DNA of 64,000 nucleotides from Pinus tabuliformis (taxonomy: Eukaryota; Streptophyta; Pinopsida; Pinales; Pinaceae). The notes beneath the pieces are model-generated. The model searched no databases, had not been told where the DNA came from, and saw only the letters and a list, made by a program, of their open reading frames with translations. Positions 10,534 through 21,939 of this stretch are shown here, in pieces. The position numbers were made by a program, and so were the translations under genes. Numbering within the stretch: the stretch's first letter is position 1; every line of letters starts with the position of its first letter. The stretch covers positions 271,715,174 to 271,779,173 of the forward strand of contig CM062804.1 in the NCBI GenBank assembly GCA_031772625.1, written 5' to 3'.

Positions 10534-10925
10534 TGTTAATGTTTTTTATTATGTTGCCCCTAACCATTAATGTTGTTATAAAGTTTACAAATGAGGGAAA
10601 ATTAGTGAAAATAAAATGATTAGCATTCACTTTTGACTAGTATCTCAAGGTCTATGAACTCGTATCTCAAGGTCCATCAACCATTATCAAATTGTAGGTT
10701 ACACATCTCAAGGTTTAGTATTGTGAAAAGTCTATCATTTTGATTTTGTTTTTTTGAAGGAGTTACATCTGTAATGCTAAATATTTTTTATTATGTTGTC
10801 TCTAACCATTATTGTTGTTATAAAGTTGACAAATTAGTGAAAATAAAATGATTAACATTCACTTGACTCATATCTCAAGGTCCATCAACCATTATTAAAT
10901 TGTGGGTTACACATCTCAAGGTCGA
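10534..10925 (+). repeat. Imperfect direct repeat, period about 240 bp
   Basis: The segment TTTTTTATTATGTTGCCCC...AACCATTA...GTTGTTATAAAGTT...AAAATAAAATGATTAGCATTCACTT at about 10,540-10,640 recurs at about 10,780-10,870. Each is followed by ATCTCAAGGTCCATCAACC and GGTTACACATCTCAAGG. A third ATCTCAAGGTCCATCA lies at about 11,326, beyond the TRIM element, so the TRIM is inserted in or beside this repeat family. Confidence 0.6.
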
Positions 10926-10960
10926 TCATTTTTTTTTTGTAATCAGGAAAGTGAAAAGTT

Positions 10961-11296
10961 TGTTGGAATCACGATTGTCGTTAGATCAAAACCCGCAGGC
11001 ATTAGTCTTTGCTACAATCACCAAAGTTAGGATTCGCAAGAGGCGGTTTGTCCATGACACGAAACACATAGGGAGCATTGAACCCAATATCCAACAATAT
11101 CCCCCCAAGTACAAGTCGAGTGAGTTTCGAATTCGGTTCCTATTGCTCTGATACTACTTGTTGGAATCACAATTGTTGTTAGACCAAAACCCGCAGGGAT
11201 TAGCCTCTTTGCTACAATCGCTAGAGTTAGGATCCACAAGAGGCGGTTAGTCTATGTCACAAAACACACGGGGAGCGCTATACCCAATGTACAACA
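10961..11296 (-). mobile_element. TRIM-like miniature LTR retrotransposon
   Basis: Two direct repeats of 136 and 138 bp (10,961-11,096 and 11,159-11,296) are separated by only 62 bp. Read on the minus strand each starts TGTTG and ends TTCCAACA (for example TGTTGGA...TCCAACA). The short internal part has, directly after the upstream LTR, TAGTATCAGAGCA at 11,144-11,156, an initiator-Met PBS with one change. At its far end is a G-rich polypurine tract (TTGGGGGGATAT, about 11,097-11,108). This is the full set of cis signals without any coding capacity. Flanks (AAGTT and ATGTC) match only partly, so the duplication is eroded or the copy is recombinant. Confidence 0.75.
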
Positions 11297-11879
11297 ATGT
11301 CCATCGTTGTTAAATCACTGGAGTCATATCTCAAGGTCCATCATTATCCGCATACTCAATGATAGTTGATAACTAGGTCGCTTATAATTTGGATCTTCTG
11401 CATAGAGACAATAGGATATTTTGATTTTGTGTTTGGGCTTTCTATTGTGTAAACTTATTTTTACATCTAATAATGTCTTTAAATAAAATCTTGATATGTT
11501 ATATTTATTGTTAGAGTGCACTTTCATAAAACAAAAATGGCATGGATAAACATATGAAGCAAATAAAATGCACAAAAGAAATAGATATATATTGTTGAGA
11601 ATAAGTCCGCTTTTCATGTTAAAATATGAAAAACCACTATATAAACCCATTATAAATGAATATTGCAAATAAATTCTTGGAATTTTGTGTTGCTTTTCAT
11701 CTATTAAACAATCACAACTGCTCAATTGGTTGCTTCCAACCATACTTCATCCAAAATTACCTTGTTTATGCAATTGTATGGATATCACGATCCATTTGTC
11801 ACATCCTCTTTAAGAGGGTAACCTAAGGTTCCAACAATCAAGGATCACCTCTAGCACAATCAAGAGGTTATCCATCTTT
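11297..11879. other. AT-rich DNA, no gene
   Basis: Continuation of the ATCTCAAGGTCC repeat for about 50 bp, then unassigned sequence. A 139-codon minus-strand open frame at 11,324-11,743 crosses into the repeat and has no recognisable motif. Confidence 0.4.
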
Positions 11880-12404
11880 TGGAGGAAAACTTAGCTATTA
11901 AAAAAATTAGAAAGTAACAAGAAGCATATCAACATCGTAGTTAAAGGCATTTTGAGGTAAAAGTTTGGGTGTTTTTTAGTCTACCACCATATAAACAAAT
12001 GTGTCTCAAGGAACACTAAAACATGGGCAATAAATTAGCATCAAAATGCTTTGATATATATAAATTGTCACAAAGGATTGGTGGCATGGCATATATATTG
12101 GAGTGAGGGCCTTTCTTCATGTGTATATATGATATTCCATGTTTCAAGTTTAAAAAGGATTCCTTCGGACAATAGTTTTGTGTTGTTAATTCTTCTAGAG
12201 CTTGATGAAGAGTAAAATTTTGTAGTAAAATCTAAAAATGGTCATTAAAATAATCATAAAGTAATGACGAGCAATTATCAGATTTCTCATAAAGTGGAAG
12301 GAACATGCAGATAGAAGATGTGGCTTGGGAAGATAAGTTTTTAATAAACAAACATCCACCATTGATTAAAGTTGTGGAAAATGCTTGTTTGAAGGCAAGG
12401 GGAA
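11880..12404 (+). pseudogene. Chromovirus (Gypsy) integrase C-terminus and chromodomain remnant
   Basis: In plus-strand frames with several stops I can follow the C-terminal part of a chromovirus integrase: RHFEVKVWVFFSLPPYKQM (GPY/F module region), KLASKCFDIYKLSQRIGGMAY, IYDIPCFK (normally HDVFHVS), then IEDVAWEDKFLINKHPP, a chromodomain block, and ENACLKARGM before a purine-rich tract (GAAGGCAAGGGGAA). Order and spacing match the end of a Tekay/Del-type pol. Everything upstream of integrase is missing. Confidence 0.6.
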
Positions 12405-13200
12405 TGTTAAGCACCTAAGTCTAACCACTAATTAATTATCATTACATTAATTTATTCATATAGGCTTATTAGTCCCTCTTTATCTCTTGCATATACATTA
12501 AGAACACATTTGAATTGTTATCTTATCTTTTGCATTTATATATTATAATAGGACATTGTCCCCTCAAAGAGGCTTCTTCTTTATTCGATCTTTTACTTCA
12601 TTTTGGTGTGGTACAATCAAATTGGGATGAATTTTTTTTTTTGACTAGGTTTTTTTCCACTATTTTGTTCATAATATTTTAGGCAAATATAACCATTCTA
12701 GGTGATCAATAACTTAGCACAGGTTCATATAAATTATAATAGTGCTATCCCATGCTCAAAATCTCCTTAGATGGCATTTGTATCTCAACATCATAATGAT
12801 ATTGGGTTCATGACGATCCAAAAACACATACTTAAATTTCACATGAGTGCCAAATGAAAATTAGGAAGAACAAGCAAAAAGTGAAGGTTTTCCTTTTGTA
12901 TGAGGTTTTCAATTCAAGAATGTGGTGTTGGAAATCTTGTAAAAATATGGATAAATTTTCAATATTCCAAATAGAAGTTGAATATGGAAGTTAACATGTT
13001 GACAACTAGCAAGTCAATTTAACGCAGTTGTCTCACTCCCTTCTCACCATACATTGCATGGTAGCTCTGCTTTTACTCTTAGGTAGGACATATCCACATA
13101 CATTTTTATCTTATATTTCATGTGTCACATCATTGCCATGTTACTTTAATATTTAAGCTTAGGGAAGGTGCAAATGTTCAAGTCTAGTATTCTCTATAAG
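12405..13200 (+). mobile_element. Probable 3' LTR remnant of the old chromovirus
   Basis: TGTTAAGC at 12,405 directly follows the polypurine tract GGCAAGGGGAA, which is where a 3' LTR should start. No second copy exists here, so the right limit is unknown. The outer Gypsy A2 begins at 13,267 and may have cut it. Confidence 0.4.
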
Positions 13201-13266
13201 GGACTTCTTGGAATTTTCCTCCCACGTAGAACTTTTACAAACTCATTTGCACATGTACATCATGGG

Positions 13267-13878
13267 TGATTCAGACTTATGCAGGAACACAAAAAAATAC
13301 AGGGTATAAACATAAACACAAATATGCAACAAAAATAAAACTTCATTTCATTATATATCAAAGAACTGAAATGTGCTTACATACAGAATGGAAATAAACT
13401 AGCTCGGGTGATGGTGGCTTATCTATGAGAAGAGATATGGTGGCTGCATGCTTCTGAATTGTCTTATAGTGAGGCTCAAGGTCCTTTTTATTATTGAACA
13501 ACAAAGGAAAATCCTAAACAACTAAAACCCTAACCTTAGGATAAGAAACACCAAGAGTTTGTGGATCCTGTTGGGGTTAGTTGGGCAACCAACTTCCCAA
13601 GGTCGTAACTTGGTCATATGACCTCCGTTTGACGTGTATGATACCTCGTTGAAAATATCTCTCTGAGTGCTACATGATTTTCCATAGGCCCCTACCTATG
13701 GCTACGAGCTTGTTGCAGACCTCAAAAAACCATTGTTTAGGTGGTCAAAACAACTCCAGAAGTTCAGGACCCGAAAAATGCTAAAAATAGTAAATGCTAC
13801 TATAATCAAGGAAATAGACGAAATCGATTAGAGGTTTAGGTGGAATAGGCGAGTGGCCACCAATATCCACTTGGATCA
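13267..13878 (-). mobile_element. 3' LTR of outer Gypsy element A2
   Basis: 612 bp, the reverse complement of the Gypsy A LTR: it starts TGATTCAG and ends CTTGGATCA on the plus strand. Immediately to its right, read on the minus strand, lies the polypurine tract AAGGGGGGAGGAT. This makes it the 3' LTR of a minus-strand element. Its partner is the LTR at 53,686-54,296. The bases outside the two LTRs (ATGGG and TCGTG) do not form a clear target duplication. Confidence 0.85.
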
Positions 13879-14241
13879 ATCCTCCCCCCTTAGGAAGCAA
13901 TGGCCCCCATTGTGTGCAAAGCCTCCATGAGGTGAATAAATTTCTATTGAACCTGGTCTTGGTGAGCCACTTTCCATGGTGAAGGAGTTGGCCTTCTTTG
14001 ACAACTTGAAATAGCTGGATCCTCTACTGGCGAGTGTTCTTGATCTGTGTCCATGATCATGTTAGTTGTGGCTTGCTTGATGGAGCTTGGGTTGAGCTAT
14101 GTTGGCGTCAACTGCTCAACAACGTCGGATGTGTCCAACAATGGAGGAAAGTATGGTAGTAGCCGGTCCACATTGAACACAGGGTGCAAACCAAAGAACG
14201 ATGGAATGTTGAGCTCCCCTACATCCTTGGTGATGGTGTAT
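13879..14241 (-). pseudogene. A2 pol C-terminus (integrase tail)
   Basis: The minus strand reads SYTITKDVGELNIPSFFGLH and VFNVDRLLPYFPPLLDTSD, matching the end of pol in element A1 (24,490-24,640). A degenerate tail (HQDQVQ, stop, KFIHLMEAL) matches the weak chromodomain-like end of A1. The match to A1 breaks at 14,242-14,246, the point where element B is inserted. The rest of A2 pol resumes at 35,877. Confidence 0.8.
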
Positions 14242-14246
14242 GACTC
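14242..14246. repeat. Target-site duplication of element B, right copy in element orientation
   Basis: GAGTC on the minus strand, directly after the B 3' LTR. The other copy is GGTTC (35,877-35,881). Uninterrupted A1 has GGTCC at this exact place, followed by TTACACC (here ATACACC). The match is imperfect but the position is exact. Confidence 0.6.
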
Positions 14247-17200
14247 TGTCGTGGCCTCGAAAATCATTGCTTCAACATGGGGGAAAACCACCCAGTCCAA
14301 ACCTTGCTTGGCAGCTCATTTTCCGTTTGGTGTAGTGGCTCCCACTGGGGATAATGGGACCAGTTTCCCAATCTATTTTATGATTGTGCTGATGGGGTGA
14401 TATGTGATATTTTGGAGTAATGTTTAAGCTAATAGTAATCTAATCTTAACATAATAATCACATGCATTTTATCCTAATTTAAACACTATCTAATTATAAC
14501 TAACCCGGGATTAAATTGATGTATGCGATCTACAATAATGTCTAAAAGCAATTGGTAACAAAGATCATTCAATTGCAATGAGAAATGAATTTGTTTAACA
14601 ATAATCGTTTCGTATAAAAAGTTAGCCGAAACGATTGTGAAAGATATATCGCATAAAAAATTATTCATGTATTCAACATAAAATATAGGTGATCATCATA
14701 CAAAAGTGCAATAATGCTAACTAAGATTCAAACTTTTATACACAAACAACTTGAAGAGAAATTATTGCTTTATACATAAGTAAAAAGAAAGAACTACGAG
14801 ATAAAAATACCATTTATAATACGTCATACTCATGTGCTTCAACAATATTGATCTATTTTCAGTCCATTCAACACCATCTACGAGTACAAAAGTGCAATTT
14901 CAGTAGAAGATGCTAGATCAGATAAAAATAAATCTTGTTCCATTAATTTCACTAGAACTTCCTCAGAGGGACAGAAGTGCATGTTTCGAAGATTGTTTCT
15001 GATAAAATTTCTGGACCCTTTCTAAATGCATGAGATGGGTTTAAATATTAAACTATAAAACTAAAATAGATTATTACAAAAATAGTTGAAGAGGTTTAAA
15101 CGACTTTCCTCAAATTATGCAAAATAAAAATAAAAATAAAAATAGAAATGAGCATGTTGACTAACTGTTCTGCGTTTGATCCTTTAGATCGTAAATGTTC
15201 GTCATGGGTTTGAGCTGTGTCGGTTGGCCGATTTTAGCTTTCAACTGCCCAGTGAACACGACGTCAGTCAGTGCTGGCACCATTTTCTCCGTAGAAGTGG
15301 TTAGGCATCGCAGGGTCATCCACTGGTTGTGAGGCTTCACCAAATGTCGCTAATATGCCGCCCAGTTTAACCTGGTCGTTTGCCTAATTGTTTATGCTTT
15401 TTCTTCTGTTGCCTGTCTCCACTATAGCTCAAGTTGTTTTACATTAGGAAGAAAACCCAGAATGGATTCTGCCACAAGGTTGGTGCTATGTAAATTTTCA
15501 TTAATATTTTTGATAATTTGCTGCTGCTACTTCGTCCGCTGTTGCCTTTTCTGCCTCTTTAAGCCGAGAAATCCAGTTTGCAAATAAGATTTCTTTATTC
15601 GACTCCTCCAGTTTAGGCAAATCGACTTTTCTCCCATCTTCTGAATTCTGCTAGATGATGAAGTCGGAGACCTTTTTCATGATTTCATCATATTCAAGTC
15701 TCATTTCCACTACTTGACTTGTTAATTTGTCGCTTGTTTCGCAATAAGAATTCCATTGCAAAATCTTTTGGCATAATTGTTCATTTTGGTGCATCAACGG
15801 GTAGTTAAGGCTGAGCGCTTCAGTAATAAACTAATCAATTTTTGGATCATCTTTATGTAGATCAATTATTCCTTGTATTTGCGCTTCCTCCTCTGCTAAG
15901 CTGGTTTGATGTTTTATTTGCATCTACTCGAATTCTTGTTGAAGCTTAGTTAACTGTCTCTACTTGCTGGTCAGATTTTGTTCGCTGTAGTTGTTTTTTA
16001 AGCGACAAAATTTTGTCTTCTTTTTCCTTGAGCAACATTTGCACCTCTGTTGCTTTATCGATGGTCGTTGTAGCATAGGCACCTGCAAACTGTGACAGTC
16101 TAGTAAGGTTGGCGGATGGATCGATGGGTGAGTTTTTCTAGACAACATCCATTGGTTCATTATCAAGGGTAGTAACAGCTGTAGAATCCAACTTCCTTTT
16201 CTTCCTTTGTCTTTTAACGACGACCTTGTGTTGTGGGCTATACAACACATCTAGAGGAGGAATCTCCTCTATTTTCAAAACAATTTTAGAGGTGGGTGTA
16301 ACAGGGATGTGCTTTACCTATAGAGTATTCACAGTCTCCTCTGCTGTAATTTCTTGAGTTGTTTTCTGTTGTGGAGTTTGCAACTCTAGCGTTTGTTCCT
16401 CTGTAGAGAGCATTTTTTTAAAGTTGCCCCATTCTTCCTCTAAATCAATCACTAGGGGTTTTATTAGCTGTGTGGAGGTGGCATGGATTTCAGCTTGTTT
16501 GCTAGCTGAAGTTTGCTCAGCTGTCTTCTCTGTAGATTGGACTGTATCCTTTTTCGACTCTCTACTTCTGCTTTTCCCATTTTGTGATGACTTCTCTGAC
16601 TCCCTGGTAGATTTCTCTTGGGATTCTGATCTAGAATCAGTTTTAGATTTTTCTTTGGAGTCACCTTCTATACTTACGCTAGAGTAGGCTCCCTTATTGG
16701 TTCAATCAATAATTGGTCCAATGGGACCTTCGTTAGCTTTCTTTCTCTGTACTTGTAAAAGGTTTCAAGATCTTCAGGGTCAAAAAGTAATTGTGCCATA
16801 TGCTTCACCTCTGTGAAGGTGTTATTCTGCAAAAAGATGTCATCGAATACATCTTCCTCATTATTGAATACTTTTATTTTTATCAAGGTGGTAAAGTCTT
16901 TGACAGTGCCGAATGGGTCATATTTCCTTCCAAGGAATTTAGGTAATTGCAGAGATAACATAATCTTTGCTTCTTTAAATGCATGCCCCAGGTCATGCAA
17001 CGCAAATGCTCCACACTGTAAAGGGAATGTAGGCCAAATGGTCTTTTTTGCCTCCTTTAATGTTTTGATCATCCCTCCCTCACTAGTTGTTTGGTAGGCT
17101 ATCTCTCTAGCTATCAATTTGTTCGGAACATAGTATGGGGGGACATGGGGGGAGGTAATGCTGCCAAATACCCTGACATACGTAAATGTCTTCTCTCCAA

Positions 17201-18181
17201 ACCATTTGGCCACTGGGAGGATATCTACCTCGACTTATTGTGAAAACTTGGGGGCATCTCGGTTATAAAGCCGTTTGTGGATAGGGAGCATAACTCCATG
17301 AATTTTTTTGAAAAAATGTGGTTGAAAGTTAGATTCCCACATGTCTTTATGGTATATGTGAATGGGAAGTGGATTTTGAATAGTCCACTTCCATCCCATG
17401 ACAGGAAATTTTGAACCGAAGCAAATTGCATCCATTACATAGGCGCTCATAAAAAATGGAGGGTAAACTCTCGAAGCAACACTTCTTTTCCTTCTATATT
17501 TCATTATTGTTCTTGCTAAATTGTCAGACAAAATTTGTGCCCAATTCATTATAGTTGCGTTAACGTTTGCATCTATTATTGGCAACCATTATGGGGAGAA
17601 TTTAGTACTATCGGGTTTGCCAAATAGTCTACATAACATGGCTGCTGCAAAACTATGAGGGGACTAATAGATGCAGTAGAGTACATACCGTTCTTGTCTT
17701 TCTTGATTTTGCTCTCATTATTTGACTAGGTCTAGGTGCAGTCCACTGGGTCTTTGTTCTCTTTGGCAAACTTCGCGACGAACTGCTTGTTGTAGATGAC
17801 TTGTGGCTCTGGTAGGTGGTACATAAGCCGCAGGTTGTTTGGCGTAAAATATCCCATAACCTCTTGGCCTCTTGTGTTGAATTCTTTGTCTGAGATGTCA
17901 GCTTCATCAATAACCCATTTAACCATGTTTGTATAAGGGATTATCTTCGGGTGCGTAGCTATGCGATGCAAAAATGAGCACGCTGTCTCAAACATGGAAG
18001 CGTCTGAGGAATCACGTCCGTCCACTGTAACCTTCATTTCCAGAATCCTTGGTTGCTCTTCCTCCAATATATTATACATTGCCTCCCATGTAGAGGTTCC
18101 TCCCTCTGTTGCATGTAGTATCCGTAAACAGAGGAGTCATTTCTGACTTCTCAGAGGCGACTGCCTTGCCTTTCTTCACCA
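14247..18181 (-). mobile_element. 3' LTR of Tat-like element B (3.9 kb)
   Basis: This 3,935-bp block is repeated, in the same orientation, at 32,088-35,876. Homology ends sharply at both sides. On the minus strand both copies start TGGTGAAGAA and end in CA (CACGACA here, TTCAACA in the other). The other copy is followed by a primer binding site and B gag. Both outer flanks fall at one point of Gypsy A2 pol. That geometry identifies the pair as the LTRs of one inserted element. The first about 3.0 kb is coding-like, and the last about 0.9 kb (14,247-15,160) is AT-rich and non-coding, presumably carrying promoter and polyadenylation signals. Confidence 0.8.
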
Positions 18182-18182
18182 T
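15161..18182 (-). pseudogene. Long ORF inside the B 3' LTR, unknown function
   Basis: A coding-like stretch of about 1,000 codons. The first codon (18,182-18,180, MVKKGKAVASEKSEM) is an ATG whose A lies in the internal region and whose TG is the LTR terminus. In order it holds a globular part (FETACSFLHRIA, KWVIDEADISD, VMGYFTPNNLRLMYHLP), a second conserved part (ATIMNWAQILSDNLARTI, PPFFMSAYVMDAICFGSKF, RLYNRDAPKFSQ), then GEKTFTYVRVFGSIT, PTFPLQCGAFALHDLGHAFK and QLLFDPEDLETFYKYRERKL, a Ser/Lys/Glu-rich linker, and a helical C-terminal third ending QNS with TAG at 15,161. This copy has a 2-bp loss near 18,105 and several stops. I do not recognise the family. Confidence 0.65.
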
Positions 18183-19707
18183 TGCTCCCAACGATTTGCT
18201 CTGTGAATTTTCCTCGGAAGTGAGGAACAACAACTATTGGATACAAAGATGACAATGAACGTGAAATGAGATAATGCAGATAACTTGTAAAGGTGATAAA
18301 ATGAGTTTTATTCGAACGCACGTAAGGAGATATCATATCACGTTAAATGAATTTTCACACATAAATGCAGATGACTCTTATTAAATGCCCACTAATGCTT
18401 CGTTATCCCTTAGCTTTAATGCTCATAAATGTATGCATCGTAAATTGGGAAGAAAGTTTCTAGGGTAGCGAGCCTTTGAATTGTGATGGCACTGATTTTG
18501 AGATTTGCGAAGCAATATCGCATTGTGCCCTTTCGATTTTCTTACCTTCCCTTACGTTTTTGCGAGATGGAAGCCGCTCGTTTATTGCCTTAAAACATAG
18601 CTACTTGTCAAGTTTTTCTATGTAAAGACCTTTTTAATAAGCGACAAACCTAAACATTTGTTCGTGATGTATTTAAGGAGTGGGTCCAGGTCTTGATTGC
18701 GTTTCACAATTTCGATTGATGCTAAGTTTGCGGTACTTTTTTAAATGCTCGAAATGCGATGCAATAAAGGTTACAATGCTATTGCAATTTCACATTTCGC
18801 TTGTTTTGAGATAATCTTTTAAGGCAGGGTCTTCATAAATAGCGATATGTGATGCGAAAATTGTTTTTTGAAGGGAAAATCTTTAGGAACTATTTTATAT
18901 CAAAAAATATGATGTATAAAGCATAGGATCCTCTTTTCATCGTTTTTCACTTGATTTGGTGGGTTAGCAAGGTTTTTTATGATGCTCAATCATGCGATGT
19001 GCGGGAAGGCAAGCATTTAGTAGTTTTTTTGAAAAAAAGGGGATTTGATTGATATCTTGATTTATTCAAAAAATAAAAGAAATGCTTAAATGCTAAATTT
19101 ATTTTTGGATGGATTTTTTGAAGGGTCCCCATTTATTAATGTAATATTAACTACTACTATTAATAAAACGGGGGTTTTTGAATAATAGAACAATTGACAA
19201 TTCACTTGGAAGAACCAGTTATCTCTGAGAGTTTTTTGAAATTTCTAAAACTTCCAAAATAAAGAAAGCTTTGAAAATAAAAATAAAATTTCATGGAATA
19301 TAAGGTAAATGATATTGCTCATTAATAATAAAACAACATCTACTTAACTATCATTCTTTTGGTTATTCTTTTCTCATAACAAAGTCACTTTTTCTACATC
19401 AGTCATTACTTGGTTTTAAAGATAAAAACAAGGAGACTCTCCTCAGATCAGTTTTTGGTATACTCAGTTGTCATAGGTAGAGCCTTTGTTTCCAGTAGGT
19501 GTTCATAGCTTCGACAATGTTACCTTTTAACCAACAATGATTGAGTATCCCACCTAGATTAGAATGCAATCTTAAAGATAAACTCGTTTGTATACTTATT
19601 GCTTTTTTTATTTTTATTTTATGAAGTAATTCATTCTTCCTTCAATTTTTCATCTTTTATCTCTTAAAGGACAATGTCTTGGTTTGGTGACCAAAATTGA
19701 CAATCCC
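18182..19707 (-). other. 3' internal region of element B
   Basis: AT-rich DNA between the B 3' LTR and the A1 insertion, without coding signal. The bases next to the LTR on the minus strand (GTTGGGAGCAA) are only weakly purine-rich, so the polypurine tract is poor or decayed. An in-frame stop lies 18 codons before the LTR ORF start, so that ORF is not a continuation of pol. Confidence 0.55.
19703..19707. repeat. Target-site duplication of A1, left
   Basis: ATCCC before the 5' LTR pairs with ATGCC at 25,488-25,492 after the 3' LTR (4 of 5 bases). Confidence 0.65.
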
Positions 19708-20249
19708 TGATCCAGGTGGATATTGGTGGCCACCTACCAAGTCCACTTGGACCCCCACGATTGTTCCTTTCAGCTTTTCAGTTTCCTTAATTGTAGCACA
19801 ATTTACTATTTTTAGTATTTTTTCGGGTCCTGAACTTCCAGAGCCGTTTTGAGGCCATAAACATCTTTCTAACGAGATATTGTGCATGTCAAACGAAAAT
19901 CATATGCCAAAGTTACGACCCCGGGAAGTTGATGTAGCAATTTACCCAAACGGGGCCCACAATTTGGCGTTTCATCTTTTAGGTTTAGGTTTTTGGATGT
20001 TTAGGATTTTCCATTGTTTCTCAACAATAAATAGGCCTTCGAGCCTCATTGTAACACAGTTCAGAGGCATGTAGCCACCACATCTCTTCATAGAGATAAG
20101 CTACCATCGCCCTAGCTGGTTTATTTCCATTGCTGTTTGTAAGCATATTTCAGTATTTTATATTAATGAAATGAAGTATCATTTCTGCTGCATCTCTGTG
20201 TTTATGGTTATCTCTGTAATTTGTTGCGTTCCTGTATAAATCTGGATCA
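19708..20249 (+). mobile_element. 5' LTR of Gypsy element A1
   Basis: 542 bp from TGATCCAGG to CTGGATCA, with 7-bp inverted ends TGATCCA/TGGATCA. It contains CAATAAATAGGCC as a likely TATA region and AATGAAATGAAGTATC near the end. Compared with the 3' LTR it lacks about 75 bp around 19,862, where the other copy has a segment including GGGAAAACTGGGAGC. Confidence 0.92.
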
Positions 20250-20250
20250 G

Positions 20251-20264
20251 TGGTATCAGAGCGG
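20251..20264 (+). promoter_or_regulatory. Primer binding site (initiator Met tRNA), A1
   Basis: TGGTATCAGAGCGG, one base after the LTR end, is a perfect initiator-Met priming site. Confidence 0.9.
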
Positions 20265-20290
20265 TTTGCTTTTTCTCTGTTTTTCTTTAC

Positions 20291-21290
20291 ATGTCCCCAA
20301 CGAGGTCGGGATATAATGAGTTAGGGCTTGAACTGGTCGAACCTTTGCAAGACCAGCGTTGCAAATCCCGACGGCCTCCCATGGCGGATGAAAAGAAAGA
20401 CGAGGGGGCAGGAGATCCTATCAAAATCTTGCTCGAAGAATCCCTTGAGCGACAAAGGAAAGTGATGATGGACAGCGTTGCCCAGATCCTTCAGCGACTA
20501 CCCAGCGGCGACACATCGGCTTCCAACTGCTACTCTAGAAACGCCACACCGTTTAAGGTACAAGTTAATTTTGAAATCCCCATAGTTGAGGGTTAGATAG
20601 ATGGCGGTCGATAAATGGTTAAATATGCTAGAGGGTTATTTTTTGTTCATGATTTTTCCAGTCGGGAAAAAATTATTTTCACTCTTCTCAAAGCAGGCCC
20701 CCACGTCAAGGACTGGTGGGAAACCTATCGCGAGCAGAAGGATGAAAGTACAAGTTCACTATTTTCAGCCGCACCCACTTGGGATTCATTCCGGGATGCC
20801 ATCAAGGAGTAGTACTACCCTTTCGGAAGCTATGAGGATCAATACATAAAGTGGACCACGTTGCGGCAGGGGAGGGACCAAGACGTCCCAGAGTTTACCA
20901 ATATTTTCCATACTCTTCGCACAAAGTTGGATATCAAGGATTCAAAGCAGCATTTGGTACTCAAATACCGCGACTGCCTACACAAGTACATCCAGGAAGA
21001 AATAGAATTCCTGAACATCCCCTCGCTAGGCACGGCATACCGATATGCCGTCAAGGTCGAGCAAAAGTTTAAATAGAAGAAGCAAGACTTTGGATCTGCG
21101 AATCCAAAGCAAGAGAAAGGTGACCCAAAACCGTAGAACAAAAGACAAAGCCAAGGCGGGGCGGCCCAAGATAACCCGCCAAAGCTGCAAGAAAAGAACA
21201 ACGCCGTGAAGTCGAAAAAGGACACGGGAAAGTGGTGTGAGTTCCATAAGAGCTCCACTCACAACACAAGTGAGTGTCAGGCCAAGTAGT
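20291..21290 (+). pseudogene. gag: A1 gag, broken
   Basis: Opens with ATG at 20,291 (MSPTRSGYNELGLELVEP), the first ATG after the PBS; the same start is visible in A2 at about 53,645. Later pieces in changing frames read KIIFTLLKAGPHVKDWWETY, WDSFRDAIKE and RQGRDQDVPEFTNIFHTLRT, the retrotrans_gag core of plant chromoviruses. A modified knuckle follows (WCEFHKSSTHNTSEC). Stops fall near 20,594, 20,810, 21,074 and 21,136, and there is at least one frameshift. It would form the particle coat if intact. Confidence 0.8.
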
Positions 21291-21909
21291 CACTGGTGGC
21301 CGAGCTAAAGGTTTCAGAATCAGATGCATGTTCCGACTCTGAGTCAGAACCCGACAAGGGGAATGATAAAGGGAAGCAGATTATCGATGCAGAGCCCAAC
21401 GCCACCGTTGCCGCCACGAAGATACAGAAGAAGGAACCCAAAGATCCAGAGGAGGAGGAGCGTCTCTTCCACTCCCAGATGTGGGTAAAGGGCTTCCCAC
21501 TACAGTTCATTGTCAACAGCGGGAGCCAAAAGAACCTCATTTCGACAGAGGTCGTGAAGCGGCTGGTTTACCAACCACATCATATCCACAACCGTACACC
21601 ATCGGGTGGCTTTACCAAGGACAGGATCTTCGCGTGAGCCAGCAATGTCGCCTTCCATACAACATCAAGCCCTTCATGGATGAGGTATTGTGTGACATTG
21701 CTCCCCTTGAAGTTTGTGATGTATTATTAGGACAACCATACTTGTGGAAGCGACATGCTGTGTATGAATCAAGGCTCCGTGCTGTTATTGTTACTTTGGG
21801 AAATAAGTTGTACAGGATACCGAAGGTAGCACCACCTACCATCATCTCTTTGGTTACTGCAAAACAATGCAGTAAGCTCATTTCTAAGACCGGAAAATTT
21901 GTTTTCTAG
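21291..21909 (+). pseudogene. A1 protease region
   Basis: An acidic linker (SESDACSDSESEPDKGN) leads to WVKGFPLQFIVNSGSQKNLIS, the retropepsin site. The catalytic aspartate of DSG is Asn here (NSG), whereas A2 keeps Asp (VDNGSQ at about 38,810), so this copy is inactive. A frameshift follows at about 21,600, after which the usual DVLLGQPYLWKRHAV segment appears in another frame. Confidence 0.75.
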
Positions 21910-21939
21910 ATAATACGCCCTCAAGGAAAAAAGAAGACG

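Noticed and set aside
11324..11743. 139-codon minus-strand open frame
   Set aside because: It is AT-driven, has no recognisable motif, and starts inside the ATCTCAAGGTCC repeat.
14047..14400. 117-codon plus-strand frame spanning the A2/B junction
   Set aside because: It is the antisense shadow of the A2 integrase tail and the LTR end.
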